From NCBI GenBank assembly GCA_009784815.1, contig WQXN01000007.1, forward strand, positions 1 to 43,098: a stretch of 43,098 bases of DNA. Reading direction: 5' to 3'. Source of the DNA: Alphaproteobacteria bacterium (GTDB taxonomy: Bacteria > Pseudomonadota > Alphaproteobacteria > Rs-D84). The notes beneath the pieces were generated by a model. The model worked only from the letters and a program-made list of their open reading frames with translations, had not been told where the DNA came from and searched no databases. Both the position numbers and the translations under genes were made by a program. Position 1 is the stretch's first letter. Each line of letters starts with the position of its first letter. Positions 7,311 through 14,017 of this stretch are shown here, piece after piece.

Positions 7311-8807
7311 TCAAACCAAAAGCTTGTTGTAAAAAATATCCGGCGAGTCGATTTCGATTAGGCGGCCGCCTTCTATCATAATAAATCTTGACGCGACGTT
7401 CTGCACGAACCTTCGGTCGTGGGATACGAAGATGCAGGTGTTGTCGTTGTTTAGCAGTTCGGATTCCAGTTTTTCCTGGCCGTCTATGTCCAGGTGGTTT
7501 GTCGGCTCGTCCAGTATGAAAAAGTTTTTGTGCAGATTGTGCAGCAGCAGGAAGAAATAACGGGCGCGCTCGCCGAAGCTTAGGTCGCTTAGTTTCTTAT
7601 CCAATTCGTTGAACGGAAAGCCCGCTTTGATAAGTGCGCCGCGGACGCCAAAATCATCCAGATTAGTGGACGCGGACAGGTGTTCCGAGATAGATTTGTC
7701 ACCGGGCAAGGAATCCATATTCTGATCGAAGTATCCAAGATTCACCTGCGGATTAAATTTTGCGGACGCGTCAGTTTCCGAATCGTACGCCTGGACCAAG
7801 GCCGACAGGCACTGCGTTTTTCCAGTGCCGTTCGCCCCAAGCAGCACGATTTTATCGCCGCGCGAAACATACAGGTCGCTTATGCGAAACAGTTGTCTGC
7901 CGTCGGGAGTTTTTATGTCGCAGTCTTTGACGCGCAGGATAACGTTCGGTCTGATCGCCGTTTGCCGCAGGTTTATATCCCGGGTTTTTTCCTTGTGCCC
8001 TTCAATCAGATTTTCTTTGGCCCGGTTCACTCTGGTATGTATAGCTTTGGCTTTCGTAGTGTAGCGATCCCATATAATCAGGCGTTTCGCGACGGACTCA
8101 AGACGCTTGATTTCGTTGATATTGGCCGCGCGTTTTTCGGCGTCCAGGATATCCCGTTTTATTATGACTTTGCGGGATTCGGAATAGGACAGCTTGTGGT
8201 CTATGATTTTTCCGCCGCGCAAGGTTAGAGTGCGGTTGGTGGTGTTGTCCAAAAACTGCCTGTCGTGGCTGACCATAAGGTACGGACATTTAAGATTCGC
8301 GCGGAACCAATTTTCAAGATGCAGGATTTTTTCCAGGTCCAGATAGTTTGTCGGCTCGTCGAATATTATAAGATCAGGATCGCTTAGATTCGCGCGGGCT
8401 ATCAGCGCAAGGCGGCGCCATCCTCCGCTTAATTCTGAAATTTTTTTATCCGCAAGGCCGCTTGGCGCGCCTATATCTTCCAGCGCTGTTTCGACTTTCC
8501 ACGCGTTGTAATCGCGTTCATTGACCGGGATCGCGTCAAGCAGCGCTTGGCGAAGGGTTTTGTTTTCCAGGTCTTTAGGAACGTCTTGTTCTATGTAACC
8601 GATTTTATTAAGGCTTTTGCTTCGGATCACCAGGCCGTCGTCCAATTCAATTTTTCCCATCAGGATTTTCAGTAAGGTTGATTTGCCGCTGCCGTTGTCT
8701 CCGACCAGTCCGATTTTATCGCCCGGATTTATATTGAACGACGCCCCGTCAAGAATAACCTTGTCGCCGAATGAGAAGAATCCTTTGTCGACCGATATCA
8801 GGGACAT
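7311..8807 (-). CDS. ABC-F family ATPase (ribosome-associated type)
   Basis: The 498-residue product has two ABC ATPase domains in one chain and no membrane segments, the ABC-F arrangement (Uup/EttA/Ybit relatives) that acts on ribosomes. Domain 1 has GDNGSGKSTLLK, LSGGWRRLALIARAN and LIIFDEPTNYLD. Domain 2 has GANGTGKTQCL, the altered signature LSFGERARYFFLLL and FFILDEPTNHLD. Between them is a charged linker (about residues 215-275, rich in K/R/E), where ABC-F proteins carry the P-site tRNA interaction motif. The protein is shorter than Uup and lacks its C-terminal coiled-coil extension. Its ATG lies 10 nt inside the end of the dehydrogenase gene, so the two form an operon. Confidence 0.88.
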   Translation of the reverse strand: MSLISVDKGFFSFGDKVILDGASFNINPGDKIGLVGDNGSGKSTLLKILMGKIELDDGLVIRSKSLNKIGYIEQDVPKDLENKTLRQALLDAIPVNERDYNAWKVETALEDIGAPSGLADKKISELSGGWRRLALIARANLSDPDLIIFDEPTNYLDLEKILHLENWFRANLKCPYLMVSHDRQFLDNTTNRTLTLRGGKIIDHKLSYSESRKVIIKRDILDAEKRAANINEIKRLESVAKRLIIWDRYTTKAKAIHTRVNRAKENLIEGHKEKTRDINLRQTAIRPNVILRVKDCDIKTPDGRQLFRISDLYVSRGDKIVLLGANGTGKTQCLSALVQAYDSETDASAKFNPQVNLGYFDQNMDSLPGDKSISEHLSASTNLDDFGVRGALIKAGFPFNELDKKLSDLSFGERARYFFLLLHNLHKNFFILDEPTNHLDIDGQEKLESELLNNDNTCIFVSHDRRFVQNVASRFIMIEGGRLIEIDSPDIFYNKLLV

Positions 8808-9775
8808 GGAGAGTCGCTTTTGGCGAAGGCCTGCAGAGTGTCGTAAGTCATGTCCATGATGCGGATGTTGGCTTCGACGGAATTGAACGCAGTGTGCGGA
8901 GTGATCAGCACGTTGTCGAGCTGCATGATTTTTTTATTGTATAGGACTATTTCCATCTGGTCTTGGGTCAGAGTATCGATACGCTGAGCCAGTTTCATCG
9001 AGGCTTCGAGCTCGAGCGCGTCTTGGGCCACTCCGCCCACTTGGCCCGAGATCAAGGCGTCGTAGAGCGCGCCGCTTTTTATAAGTTCGCCACGAGCGAT
9101 GTTAAGCAGCACCACGCCGCGCTTCATTTTCGCGATCGCCTTTTCATCCACTATGTGGTAGTTTTCCGCATTAGCAGGTATGTTCAGCGCCACTATGTCG
9201 GATTCTTTGTAAAGCGTATCCAAGTCCACGAATTCCACCATGCCTTCCAGGTCCGGGTTGGGTTTGCGGTCGTATGCGATAACGCGCGTTCCGAATCCTT
9301 TGGCTAGGCGCGCAAAGTGCGAGCCGATGGTTCCGGTGCCGAAGACTCCCACCGTTTTTCCGTGGATGTCGCGCCCTTGATATTTGCTTAGATCTATTTT
9401 GCCGGTCATCATATCCTGATATGCCGTGAATATTTTCCGCATCAGCGAGATCATCAGGCCTATCGCAAATTCCGACACCGCAAATTCCCCGTATCCGTTG
9501 ACGTTATGCAGCTTGATGCCGCGTTCTTGGCAATAGTCCGTGTCTATGTGGTTGAATCCGGTCGAGCGGGTAGCGATAAGTTTCAAATTGGGAAATTTCT
9601 TCAGAGTCGCAGCATCAAGATTCGAATTCACAAACACCGAGATCGCGTCCGCGTCAAGGCCCGCGCCGGTGACGCCAGCGGGTTCGGAGATAAATTCCAT
9701 AGTCGCGCCTTGGATGGTCTTGTCTTTAAAATAATCGTTAAGCATTTGGTCCGAATTAAAAAACGCTATTTTCAT
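8798..9775 (-). CDS. D-lactate dehydrogenase-like D-2-hydroxyacid dehydrogenase
   Basis: This 325-residue NAD-dependent enzyme interconverts a 2-oxoacid and a D-2-hydroxyacid, most likely pyruvate and D-lactate. Visible landmarks are the substrate-binding ATRSTGFNHID (Arg), the NAD motif VGVFGTGTIGSHFARLAKGFG region, ALNIPANAENYHIVD, then LLNIARGELI, the catalytic Glu within AQDALELEAS and the catalytic His in ITPHTAFNS. The TGFNHID form and the YNKKIM insert near the C-terminus favour the LdhA-like subgroup over phosphoglycerate dehydrogenase. It has its own promoter (TTAACT-17-TACAAT) and a ribosome-binding site AGAGG. It leads a two-gene operon with the ABC-F gene. Confidence 0.82.
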   Translation of the reverse strand: MKIAFFNSDQMLNDYFKDKTIQGATMEFISEPAGVTGAGLDADAISVFVNSNLDAATLKKFPNLKLIATRSTGFNHIDTDYCQERGIKLHNVNGYGEFAVSEFAIGLMISLMRKIFTAYQDMMTGKIDLSKYQGRDIHGKTVGVFGTGTIGSHFARLAKGFGTRVIAYDRKPNPDLEGMVEFVDLDTLYKESDIVALNIPANAENYHIVDEKAIAKMKRGVVLLNIARGELIKSGALYDALISGQVGGVAQDALELEASMKLAQRIDTLTQDQMEIVLYNKKIMQLDNVLITPHTAFNSVEANIRIMDMTYDTLQAFAKSDSPCP

Positions 9776-9794
9776 GGCAAACCTCTTTGTGCTT

Positions 9795-9823
9795 ATTGTA
9801 CCACAGATTATGTTAAAAGTTAA
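9795..9823 (-). promoter_or_regulatory. Promoter of the D-hydroxyacid dehydrogenase/ABC-F operon
   Basis: On the minus strand TTAACT (9818-9823) and TACAAT (9795-9800) are 17 nt apart. The leader is about 13 nt and carries AGAGG before the ATG. It is back to back with the poly-G promoter at 9837. Confidence 0.6.
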
Positions 9824-9836
9824 GAAGTCAAATTGC

Positions 9837-9866
9837 TTGACAAAATTAAGCGGGGGGGGGTAGAAT
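9837..9866 (+). promoter_or_regulatory. Sigma70-like promoter with a G9 tract in its spacer
   Basis: TTGACA (9837-9842) and TAGAAT (9861-9866) are separated by 18 nt, and the last nine spacer bases (9852-9860) are all G. Gain or loss of one G would change the spacer to 19 or 17 nt. It drives the radical SAM gene starting at 9912. Confidence 0.75.
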
Positions 9867-9911
9867 GAATTCAGATAATAAACACTGGGCGGTGACCAAA
9901 GGGGGTTTTCT

Positions 9912-10904
9912 ATGTTATCCAGGCAGGATTATGAACTTCGCATAGCGGTTGCATCCGGCTGCAACTTGAATTGCAGTTATTGCAAACCTTCCTTGTGTTC
10001 GGACGAAATGGATTTCTTTGGTATCGCCAAAATTCTACGTTCCGGCGCGAAGAGCGGACTTTGTAAAATAAAGTGGACCGGAGGAGAGCCGACAGTTCGA
10101 AAAGACTTTCTTGAAATAGTAAGATTCGCGACCGAGATCGGATACTCTCAGCAGAGCATGACGTCCAACGGCGTTTTGCTTTACGATATGGCTTTTGATT
10201 TACGCGCCGCAGGCCTTCAAAAAATCAACGTCAGTTTGGACGCGACAAATGCCGAAAAGTTCAAAGAGATCACCGGCCATGACAAATTCGACGACGTTAT
10301 AAAATCTTTGAAGCATGTCGCGGATGTATTTAAGTATGTCGGTATCAACTCGGTCATATATTCCGAGAATAAAGACAATGTTGCGGGCATCGTAAATCTT
10401 GCCCAGCAGCTGGATTCAGATTGCGAAATCCGAGTAAAGTTTATCGAAATGATGCCCGACAATAACGACTATGAAAACGATGCCGCAAAATACGCCGGTC
10501 AGTTCGTTTCGGCGAAAGAAATCATAAGGTTGCTTGGCCAAAATGGAGAATTGATCGGCGGAAGATTCAACGCGAACAGAGAATTCAAGCACATAACTTA
10601 CAAATACGAAATCAAGGATAAAAACGGTTTCTATCTGGTCGTTCCGCTTAACACTGAAAACAGAGAATGCGTCAAAGGCGCGTGTCCCAAAATCCGCGTA
10701 AATCCCAAGGGAAAAATTTCGCCCTGCAGTTCCGAGATGAGCATGGTTCAGGACTTTAGCGGGTTATCCCAGGAAGAATGCGACGCTGCGATGGAGCAGC
10801 TTGTTTTCAATAAAGAAAACATGAGTTTTGAAGGCTTGTCCGATAATCGAAGATACTATCAATTTTGGAGATTCGGCAGGGAAGTTAAACGGGACGAAAG
10901 ATAA
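9912..10904 (+). CDS. MoaA-like radical SAM protein
   Basis: The 330-residue protein has the radical SAM cluster motif CNLNCSYC (CxxxCxxC, about residues 17-24), followed by KWTGGEPTVRKDF for SAM binding, SMTSNGVLL and KINVSLDA, the order seen in MoaA and related enzymes. The C-terminal part has a second cysteine set, C-x4-C-x13-C (within ECVKGAC...ISPC), resembling the auxiliary cluster of MoaA but with wider first spacing, and the GG tail of MoaA is absent. No other molybdopterin gene is nearby, so true MoaA function is doubtful. The ATG follows AAAGGGGG. The gene is behind a promoter with a G9 spacer. Its 3' end abuts, and in one frame overlaps, a decayed gene, so the last residues may be altered. 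Confidence 0.75.
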   Translation: MLSRQDYELRIAVASGCNLNCSYCKPSLCSDEMDFFGIAKILRSGAKSGLCKIKWTGGEPTVRKDFLEIVRFATEIGYSQQSMTSNGVLLYDMAFDLRAAGLQKINVSLDATNAEKFKEITGHDKFDDVIKSLKHVADVFKYVGINSVIYSENKDNVAGIVNLAQQLDSDCEIRVKFIEMMPDNNDYENDAAKYAGQFVSAKEIIRLLGQNGELIGGRFNANREFKHITYKYEIKDKNGFYLVVPLNTENRECVKGACPKIRVNPKGKISPCSSEMSMVQDFSGLSQEECDAAMEQLVFNKENMSFEGLSDNRRYYQFWRFGREVKRDER

Positions 10905-11195
10905 CCGCGACTATCCGCAGCCCGCATCCTGGCTATAAACGCTTCGCAAATCGAGTTTATAACAGAAGATGGAAAATTGCGGGCGGACATTACCGATAAT
11001 GATGGCAGGAAATATTGTTTAAAGGTGAGTTGTAAATATATCCGTGATATCTTCGAGGAAAATAAAAATGTTGACGCGTTGAATAAATCCTTGATAACGG
11101 CTGGGCGCGCACATTGTCGGATTGGATTGGCGCGACCTTTTATGATACAAGAAAATCATTGCTATCTCATGCTAAACGGCTTATTCTTATATTGA
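10905..11195 (+). pseudogene. Remnant of a dual-OB-domain-like protein gene
   Basis: An open stretch without a plausible start codon follows the radical SAM stop in the same frame. Its translation looks like a genuine protein C-terminus: INASQIEFITEDGKL, ITDNDGRKYCLKVS, and at the end GLARPF then HCYLMLNGLFLY. From memory this matches the C-terminal half of the dual-OB-domain family often found beside DUF488. Just upstream, the neighbouring frame reads DNRDYPQPASWL and then hits a stop at about 10933-10935, after which the match continues one frame over as INASQIEF. That is what a one-base indel would leave. The N-terminal half is missing altogether. The final stop overlaps the DUF488 start (TGATG), consistent with a former operon. 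Confidence 0.55.
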
Positions 11196-11620
11196 TGGCA
11201 AAGATGTTCACAATCGGTTTTTCGGGCAAAAAGGAAGTCGAGTTTTATGACTCACTAGCGGCGGCAGGCGTCAAGCAGTTGGTCGATATTCGCCTTTGGC
11301 GCACGGCACGATTTGTGCCGTGGGCTACTGGAGCGAATCTTGCGGAAAAACTCGGGAAACGCTATGCATATATACCCGAACTTGCACCAACGAAAGAATT
11401 GTTGTCCGGCTATAAGGAAGGCATTATCGATTGGGTAGGATATGAAAATATTTTTAATGTTTTGCTTGCCGAACGGCAAGTTGAAAAATTGCTCGCATTA
11501 AACAACCTGGACAGCATTTGTTTTCTATGTTCAGAAAAGGCTGCGGATAAGTGCCACCGCCGCCTTGTTGCGGAATACTTATCTGCCAAGTTCGGCAATG
11601 TGGAAATTATTCACTTATAA
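11195..11620 (+). CDS. DUF488 family protein
   Basis: The 141-residue product matches the DUF488 family, whose biochemical function is not established. Landmarks are the N-terminal FTIGFSGKKEVEFYDSL, VDIRLWRTARFVPW with the conserved Asp-Ile-Arg, and near the C-terminus CFLCSEKAADKCHRRLVAEYL, the family's Cys/His signature. The ATG at 11195 overlaps the stop of the upstream remnant; a second ATG at 11204 is possible. A longer frame from 11114 gives residues unrelated to the family. No good ribosome-binding site is seen, so expression may once have depended on coupling to the now broken upstream gene. The length is normal. Confidence 0.75.
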   Translation: MAKMFTIGFSGKKEVEFYDSLAAAGVKQLVDIRLWRTARFVPWATGANLAEKLGKRYAYIPELAPTKELLSGYKEGIIDWVGYENIFNVLLAERQVEKLLALNNLDSICFLCSEKAADKCHRRLVAEYLSAKFGNVEIIHL

Positions 11621-11738
11621 ACTTTCCAAATCCCTCTCCAACCCTGACATTACGCGACCCTGCGCTGAGGCAGTGACTATCGCTTTTCGGGCATAATATA
11701 GGTCGGCCTGAAATAGGCATATATATATGGGGCTTTTA

Positions 11739-11745
11739 GGGGGGG
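11739..11745 (+). promoter_or_regulatory. G7 tract followed by TATGCA
   Basis: Seven G precede TATGCAT in the 140-bp gap between DUF488 and the GIY-YIG gene. No -35 can be seen at the right distance. It resembles the three longer G tracts of the window. The rest of the gap holds nothing I can name. Confidence 0.3.
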
Positions 11746-11760
11746 TATGCATAGTCAGAG

Positions 11761-12000
11761 TTAAAAATGTTTCTTTGTAAATGCCCTCCCTGAATGCGAC
11801 TTAAGATAGTTTTCAAAAGACTCTGCTTTTAACCTATCTTTAAATCCAAAAATGTTTTTGAAGGACCAAGGTTTGAATTTATTCGTATGAATAGATTTGC
11901 CTGAATTGTGCTCGTTTAAGCGTCTTTCTAGGTCATCTGTCAGGCTGATATAATATGTGTCAGGATTTGATTGGCTTTCAAGAATATAGACATAAATCAT
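11761..12000 (-). CDS. Small GIY-YIG nuclease-domain protein
   Basis: This 79-residue single-domain protein shows the GIY-YIG layout: VYILESQS in place of the GIY strand, TYYISLTDDLERRLNEHNSGKS with the conserved Tyr, Arg and His, and the tail FENYLKSHSGRAF. The usual Gly of the second motif (YIG) is Ser here (YIS). The PW and HT residues (IHTNKFKPW) mark a common subgroup of stand-alone proteins related to the YhbQ/UPF0213 type. The final Glu expected for metal binding is present at AESFENYL. It lies 11 bp from a long hairpin element that touches the 3' end of tRNA-Ser. Nuclease activity is inferred from the fold only. Confidence 0.8.
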   Translation of the reverse strand: MIYVYILESQSNPDTYYISLTDDLERRLNEHNSGKSIHTNKFKPWSFKNIFGFKDRLKAESFENYLKSHSGRAFTKKHF

Positions 12001-12011
12001 GATTTATTAGT

Positions 12012-12102
12012 CCGGCTTCGCCCAAAGGGCTACGCCGCGACACTCCGGTTCGTTGCTTCTTTGTACGCCGCTTTACCGCGGCGTAGTCGAAGACGAAGCC
12101 GG
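12012..12102. repeat. Nested hairpin element next to tRNA-Ser 3' end
   Basis: The outer arms CCGGCTTCG (12012-12020) and CGAAGCCGG (12094-12102) enclose GCCC-AAA-GGGC (12020-12030) and a perfect 8-bp hairpin TACGCCGC/GCGGCGTA (12064-12085). It begins one base after the tRNA CCA end on the minus strand. It may end the tRNA transcript or be a mobile palindromic repeat. Confidence 0.6.
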
Positions 12103-12103
12103 G

Positions 12104-12193
12104 TGGCGGACAGAGAGGGATTTGAACCCCCGAAACCCTTGCGAGTTTGCCTGATTTCAAGTCAGGTGCATTCAACCGCTCTGCCATCTGTCC
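12104..12193 (-). tRNA. tRNA-Ser (anticodon UGA)
   Basis: The minus strand folds into a class II tRNA. The acceptor stem is GGACAGA/TCTGTCC, the discriminator is G, and CCA is encoded. The anticodon stem CCTGA/TCAGG encloses CTTGAAA, giving anticodon TGA. A long variable arm follows, then the T arm with GGTTCAAATCC. The total is 90 nt including CCA, as expected for serine tRNAs. Confidence 0.96.
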
Positions 12194-12240
12194 GGTAGTT
12201 GCGAGGTTATCATTAGGATTGGAAAAAATCAAGGTTATGT

Positions 12241-12269
12241 TTGTTTATATGTCTGATTTATGGTATAAT
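12241..12269 (+). promoter_or_regulatory. Promoter of the outer-membrane protein gene
   Basis: TTGTTT (12241-12246) and TATAAT (12264-12269) are 17 nt apart. The leader of about 16 nt carries AGAAGGTGGG before the TTG start at 12292. Confidence 0.65.
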
Positions 12270-12291
12270 AGCGGTTAGAGAAGGTGGGTAT

Positions 12292-13800
12292 TTGAGAAGA
12301 ATATCACTAATTTTGGCCGCTGTATTGGCGCCTGTCTGTGCATCGAATGCGCGGGAGGGTACTCCGTTTTATTATCAAAATTTCGGACAAGGCCAGCAAT
12401 TTACGGTCCGCCAGAACCCAGCCGGGCCGCAGGGACAGCCAATAATAGTCGGTAACCAGCCGGGCCGCAGCGTAGTAGGACAGAACGTGACTTCCGAAGT
12501 TTTCACAGTGCCGCGCGCCGGAAGCGGAGGCGGTATCGGAGTTCCTGGCGGCGATCATTTTACTCCGTTCGGAGTCGCGTTTCCGCCGCCAAACGACTGG
12601 ACCGTTTACGGTATCGCGGGACGCCGTTTTGCGGACTTCTCGTTCAAGACCGGCGTGAATTCCATATTGAAGTGGGACGACATGGTGTTCAATGATCTTG
12701 GAATCGGACTTAGGCGCGATTTTTCCGTGGGCGAGTACGACATGTTTCTGTTCGGAGAGTATACCCGCGGAAGCTATGTTTCCGGCGCTTTATCGTACGA
12801 TTATGACTTGAAGCCTTATGACGAACGATTCCCGCAGTACGGACTTTTCACCATATCCGTCGGAGAGCAGACAGGAACCACAAACCGCATAAAGTTCGGG
12901 CTTGGAGCCAGGCATATTTGGGATGTGTTGGGTTGGAAAATTTCTCCGGTCGTCGGGTATGAAATTCTGCGCCACGATTTGCGAATGTTCAATCACATGT
13001 ATCCGAATCCAGCAACTTATATTCCATTGCTGACCGAGCTTGGCGATTATGTCGTCGGAGATATTTACGGAAACTATTTCTCGTTGGGCATGGGACTGCC
13101 AATACCAGACGGATTATATCAAGTTTGCGTCGGGCCCGAGGACGTATTAATGGTTCAGGTCGGATCGAACGGAGCGCCATTGGTCGACGGATCCGGCAAC
13201 CTTATTATGACTTCGTGGGAACTTATAATGGGCGATCTGCCTTGGGGAGTTCCGGGAGGAAGCTGCATCATAATCGGCGGAGACGGCCCGATCATGATCC
13301 CAGGCACCACGCATATATACAACACAAGCTGGGCCGGAATTTACTTGGGGATCGAACTTGAGAAGCAGATGACCTTTAACGACAAGTTGCGCTTTTACGG
13401 CCAGGTTTCCGCCCCGCGTTATTCAGCCGAAGGGATTTGGCCGAACCGCCACGATTGGCAGCAGAATCCGTCGTTCATCGACGAGGGAAGCAATGGAGCG
13501 TTCTCGTACAGGTTCGAAATGGAGTATACTTACAACTTGAACGAAAACCTGCAGATCAGCATCAAGGCCGATCACGAGCATTTCCGCGTAGGAAACATAT
13601 CGGGCAGGTTGTTCGTAAGCGAATACACCGCTTATGTAATAGATCAGGACGGACAGTATGTGTTGGTTCAACTGCCCGACGGAAACTGGATACCAAAGAT
13701 CGAGACGATCCCCGCGCACGAGCAGTTTATTCAGGATTCTCTTAAATGGGCCAAGTGGCAGTCGTTCGGTCTTAATCTTGGCTTGAAATATTTGTTCTAA
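12292..13800 (+). CDS. Outer-membrane beta-barrel protein
   Basis: This 502-residue exported protein starts with a signal peptide, LRRISLILAAVLAPVCASNA (TTG start read as Met), followed by a Gly/Pro/Gln-rich stretch up to about residue 100. The remainder alternates hydrophobic and polar residues in strands rich in Tyr, Gly and Phe and ends with LGLKYLF, whose terminal Phe is the BAM recognition residue. Large loops occur around residues 270-355. The design recalls omptin-like barrels (VYGIAGRRFADFSFKTG, FGEYTRGSYVSGALSYDYD), but I do not see enough to name the family or to predict protease activity. The TTG at 12292 is placed 16 nt after the expected transcript start and follows AGAAGG. A palindromic repeat copy follows the stop. 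Confidence 0.75.
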   Translation: MRRISLILAAVLAPVCASNAREGTPFYYQNFGQGQQFTVRQNPAGPQGQPIIVGNQPGRSVVGQNVTSEVFTVPRAGSGGGIGVPGGDHFTPFGVAFPPPNDWTVYGIAGRRFADFSFKTGVNSILKWDDMVFNDLGIGLRRDFSVGEYDMFLFGEYTRGSYVSGALSYDYDLKPYDERFPQYGLFTISVGEQTGTTNRIKFGLGARHIWDVLGWKISPVVGYEILRHDLRMFNHMYPNPATYIPLLTELGDYVVGDIYGNYFSLGMGLPIPDGLYQVCVGPEDVLMVQVGSNGAPLVDGSGNLIMTSWELIMGDLPWGVPGGSCIIIGGDGPIMIPGTTHIYNTSWAGIYLGIELEKQMTFNDKLRFYGQVSAPRYSAEGIWPNRHDWQQNPSFIDEGSNGAFSYRFEMEYTYNLNENLQISIKADHEHFRVGNISGRLFVSEYTAYVIDQDGQYVLVQLPDGNWIPKIETIPAHEQFIQDSLKWAKWQSFGLNLGLKYLF

Positions 13801-13803
13801 TTA

Positions 13804-13962
13804 TGACAAAAACCGCAAGCAATTTGCAGTCGCCTTGCCAAATCGTTGATTACCGTCGAAAAACCTCCTTACAGGGACTTAGGTGTCCACATTCCAGTCG
13901 GTTTTTCTAGGTTCTGAACGATTTGTCATAGGCTCTGATTGCTAGGCAGTTTTTGGGATTAT
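13804..13962. repeat. Palindromic repeat family, copy 2
   Basis: A long imperfect palindrome fills most of the gap between the outer-membrane gene and tyrS. Paired arms include CAAATCGTT with AACGATTTG, AGCAAT with ATTGCT, and GAAAAACC with GGTTTTTC. The centre holds GGGACTTAGGTGTCC, as in copy 1. The outer flanks align base by base with copy 4 (GCAAGCAA on the left, TTGCTAG-CA-TTTTTGG on the right). Confidence 0.85.
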
Positions 13963-13966
13963 TTAA

Positions 13967-13994
13967 TTGAAATAAAGGCGAGGGCGAGTATAAT
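13967..13994 (+). promoter_or_regulatory. Promoter of tyrS
   Basis: TTGAAA (13967-13972) and TATAAT (13989-13994) are 16 nt apart. The leader of about 17 nt contains GCGGAGA, a weak ribosome-binding site, before the ATG at 14018. Confidence 0.6.
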
Positions 13995-14017
13995 AAGGGT
14001 TGCGGAGAAAATGACAA

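Noticed and set aside
9912-10904. Calling the radical SAM gene moaA
   Set aside because: The C-terminal cysteine spacing differs, the terminal GG is absent and no molybdopterin genes are near.
10977-11195. The stretch as an intact 72-residue gene from a TTG
   Set aside because: The protein-like sequence extends upstream of the TTG without a start codon and needs a frameshift further up, so a remnant is the better reading.
11978-12232. An 84-codon minus-strand frame around 12100
   Set aside because: It is tRNA-Ser read as protein.
13804-13962. Identity with Rickettsia palindromic elements
   Set aside because: Only the general design and the invasion of a gene end are shared; I cannot recall matching sequence.
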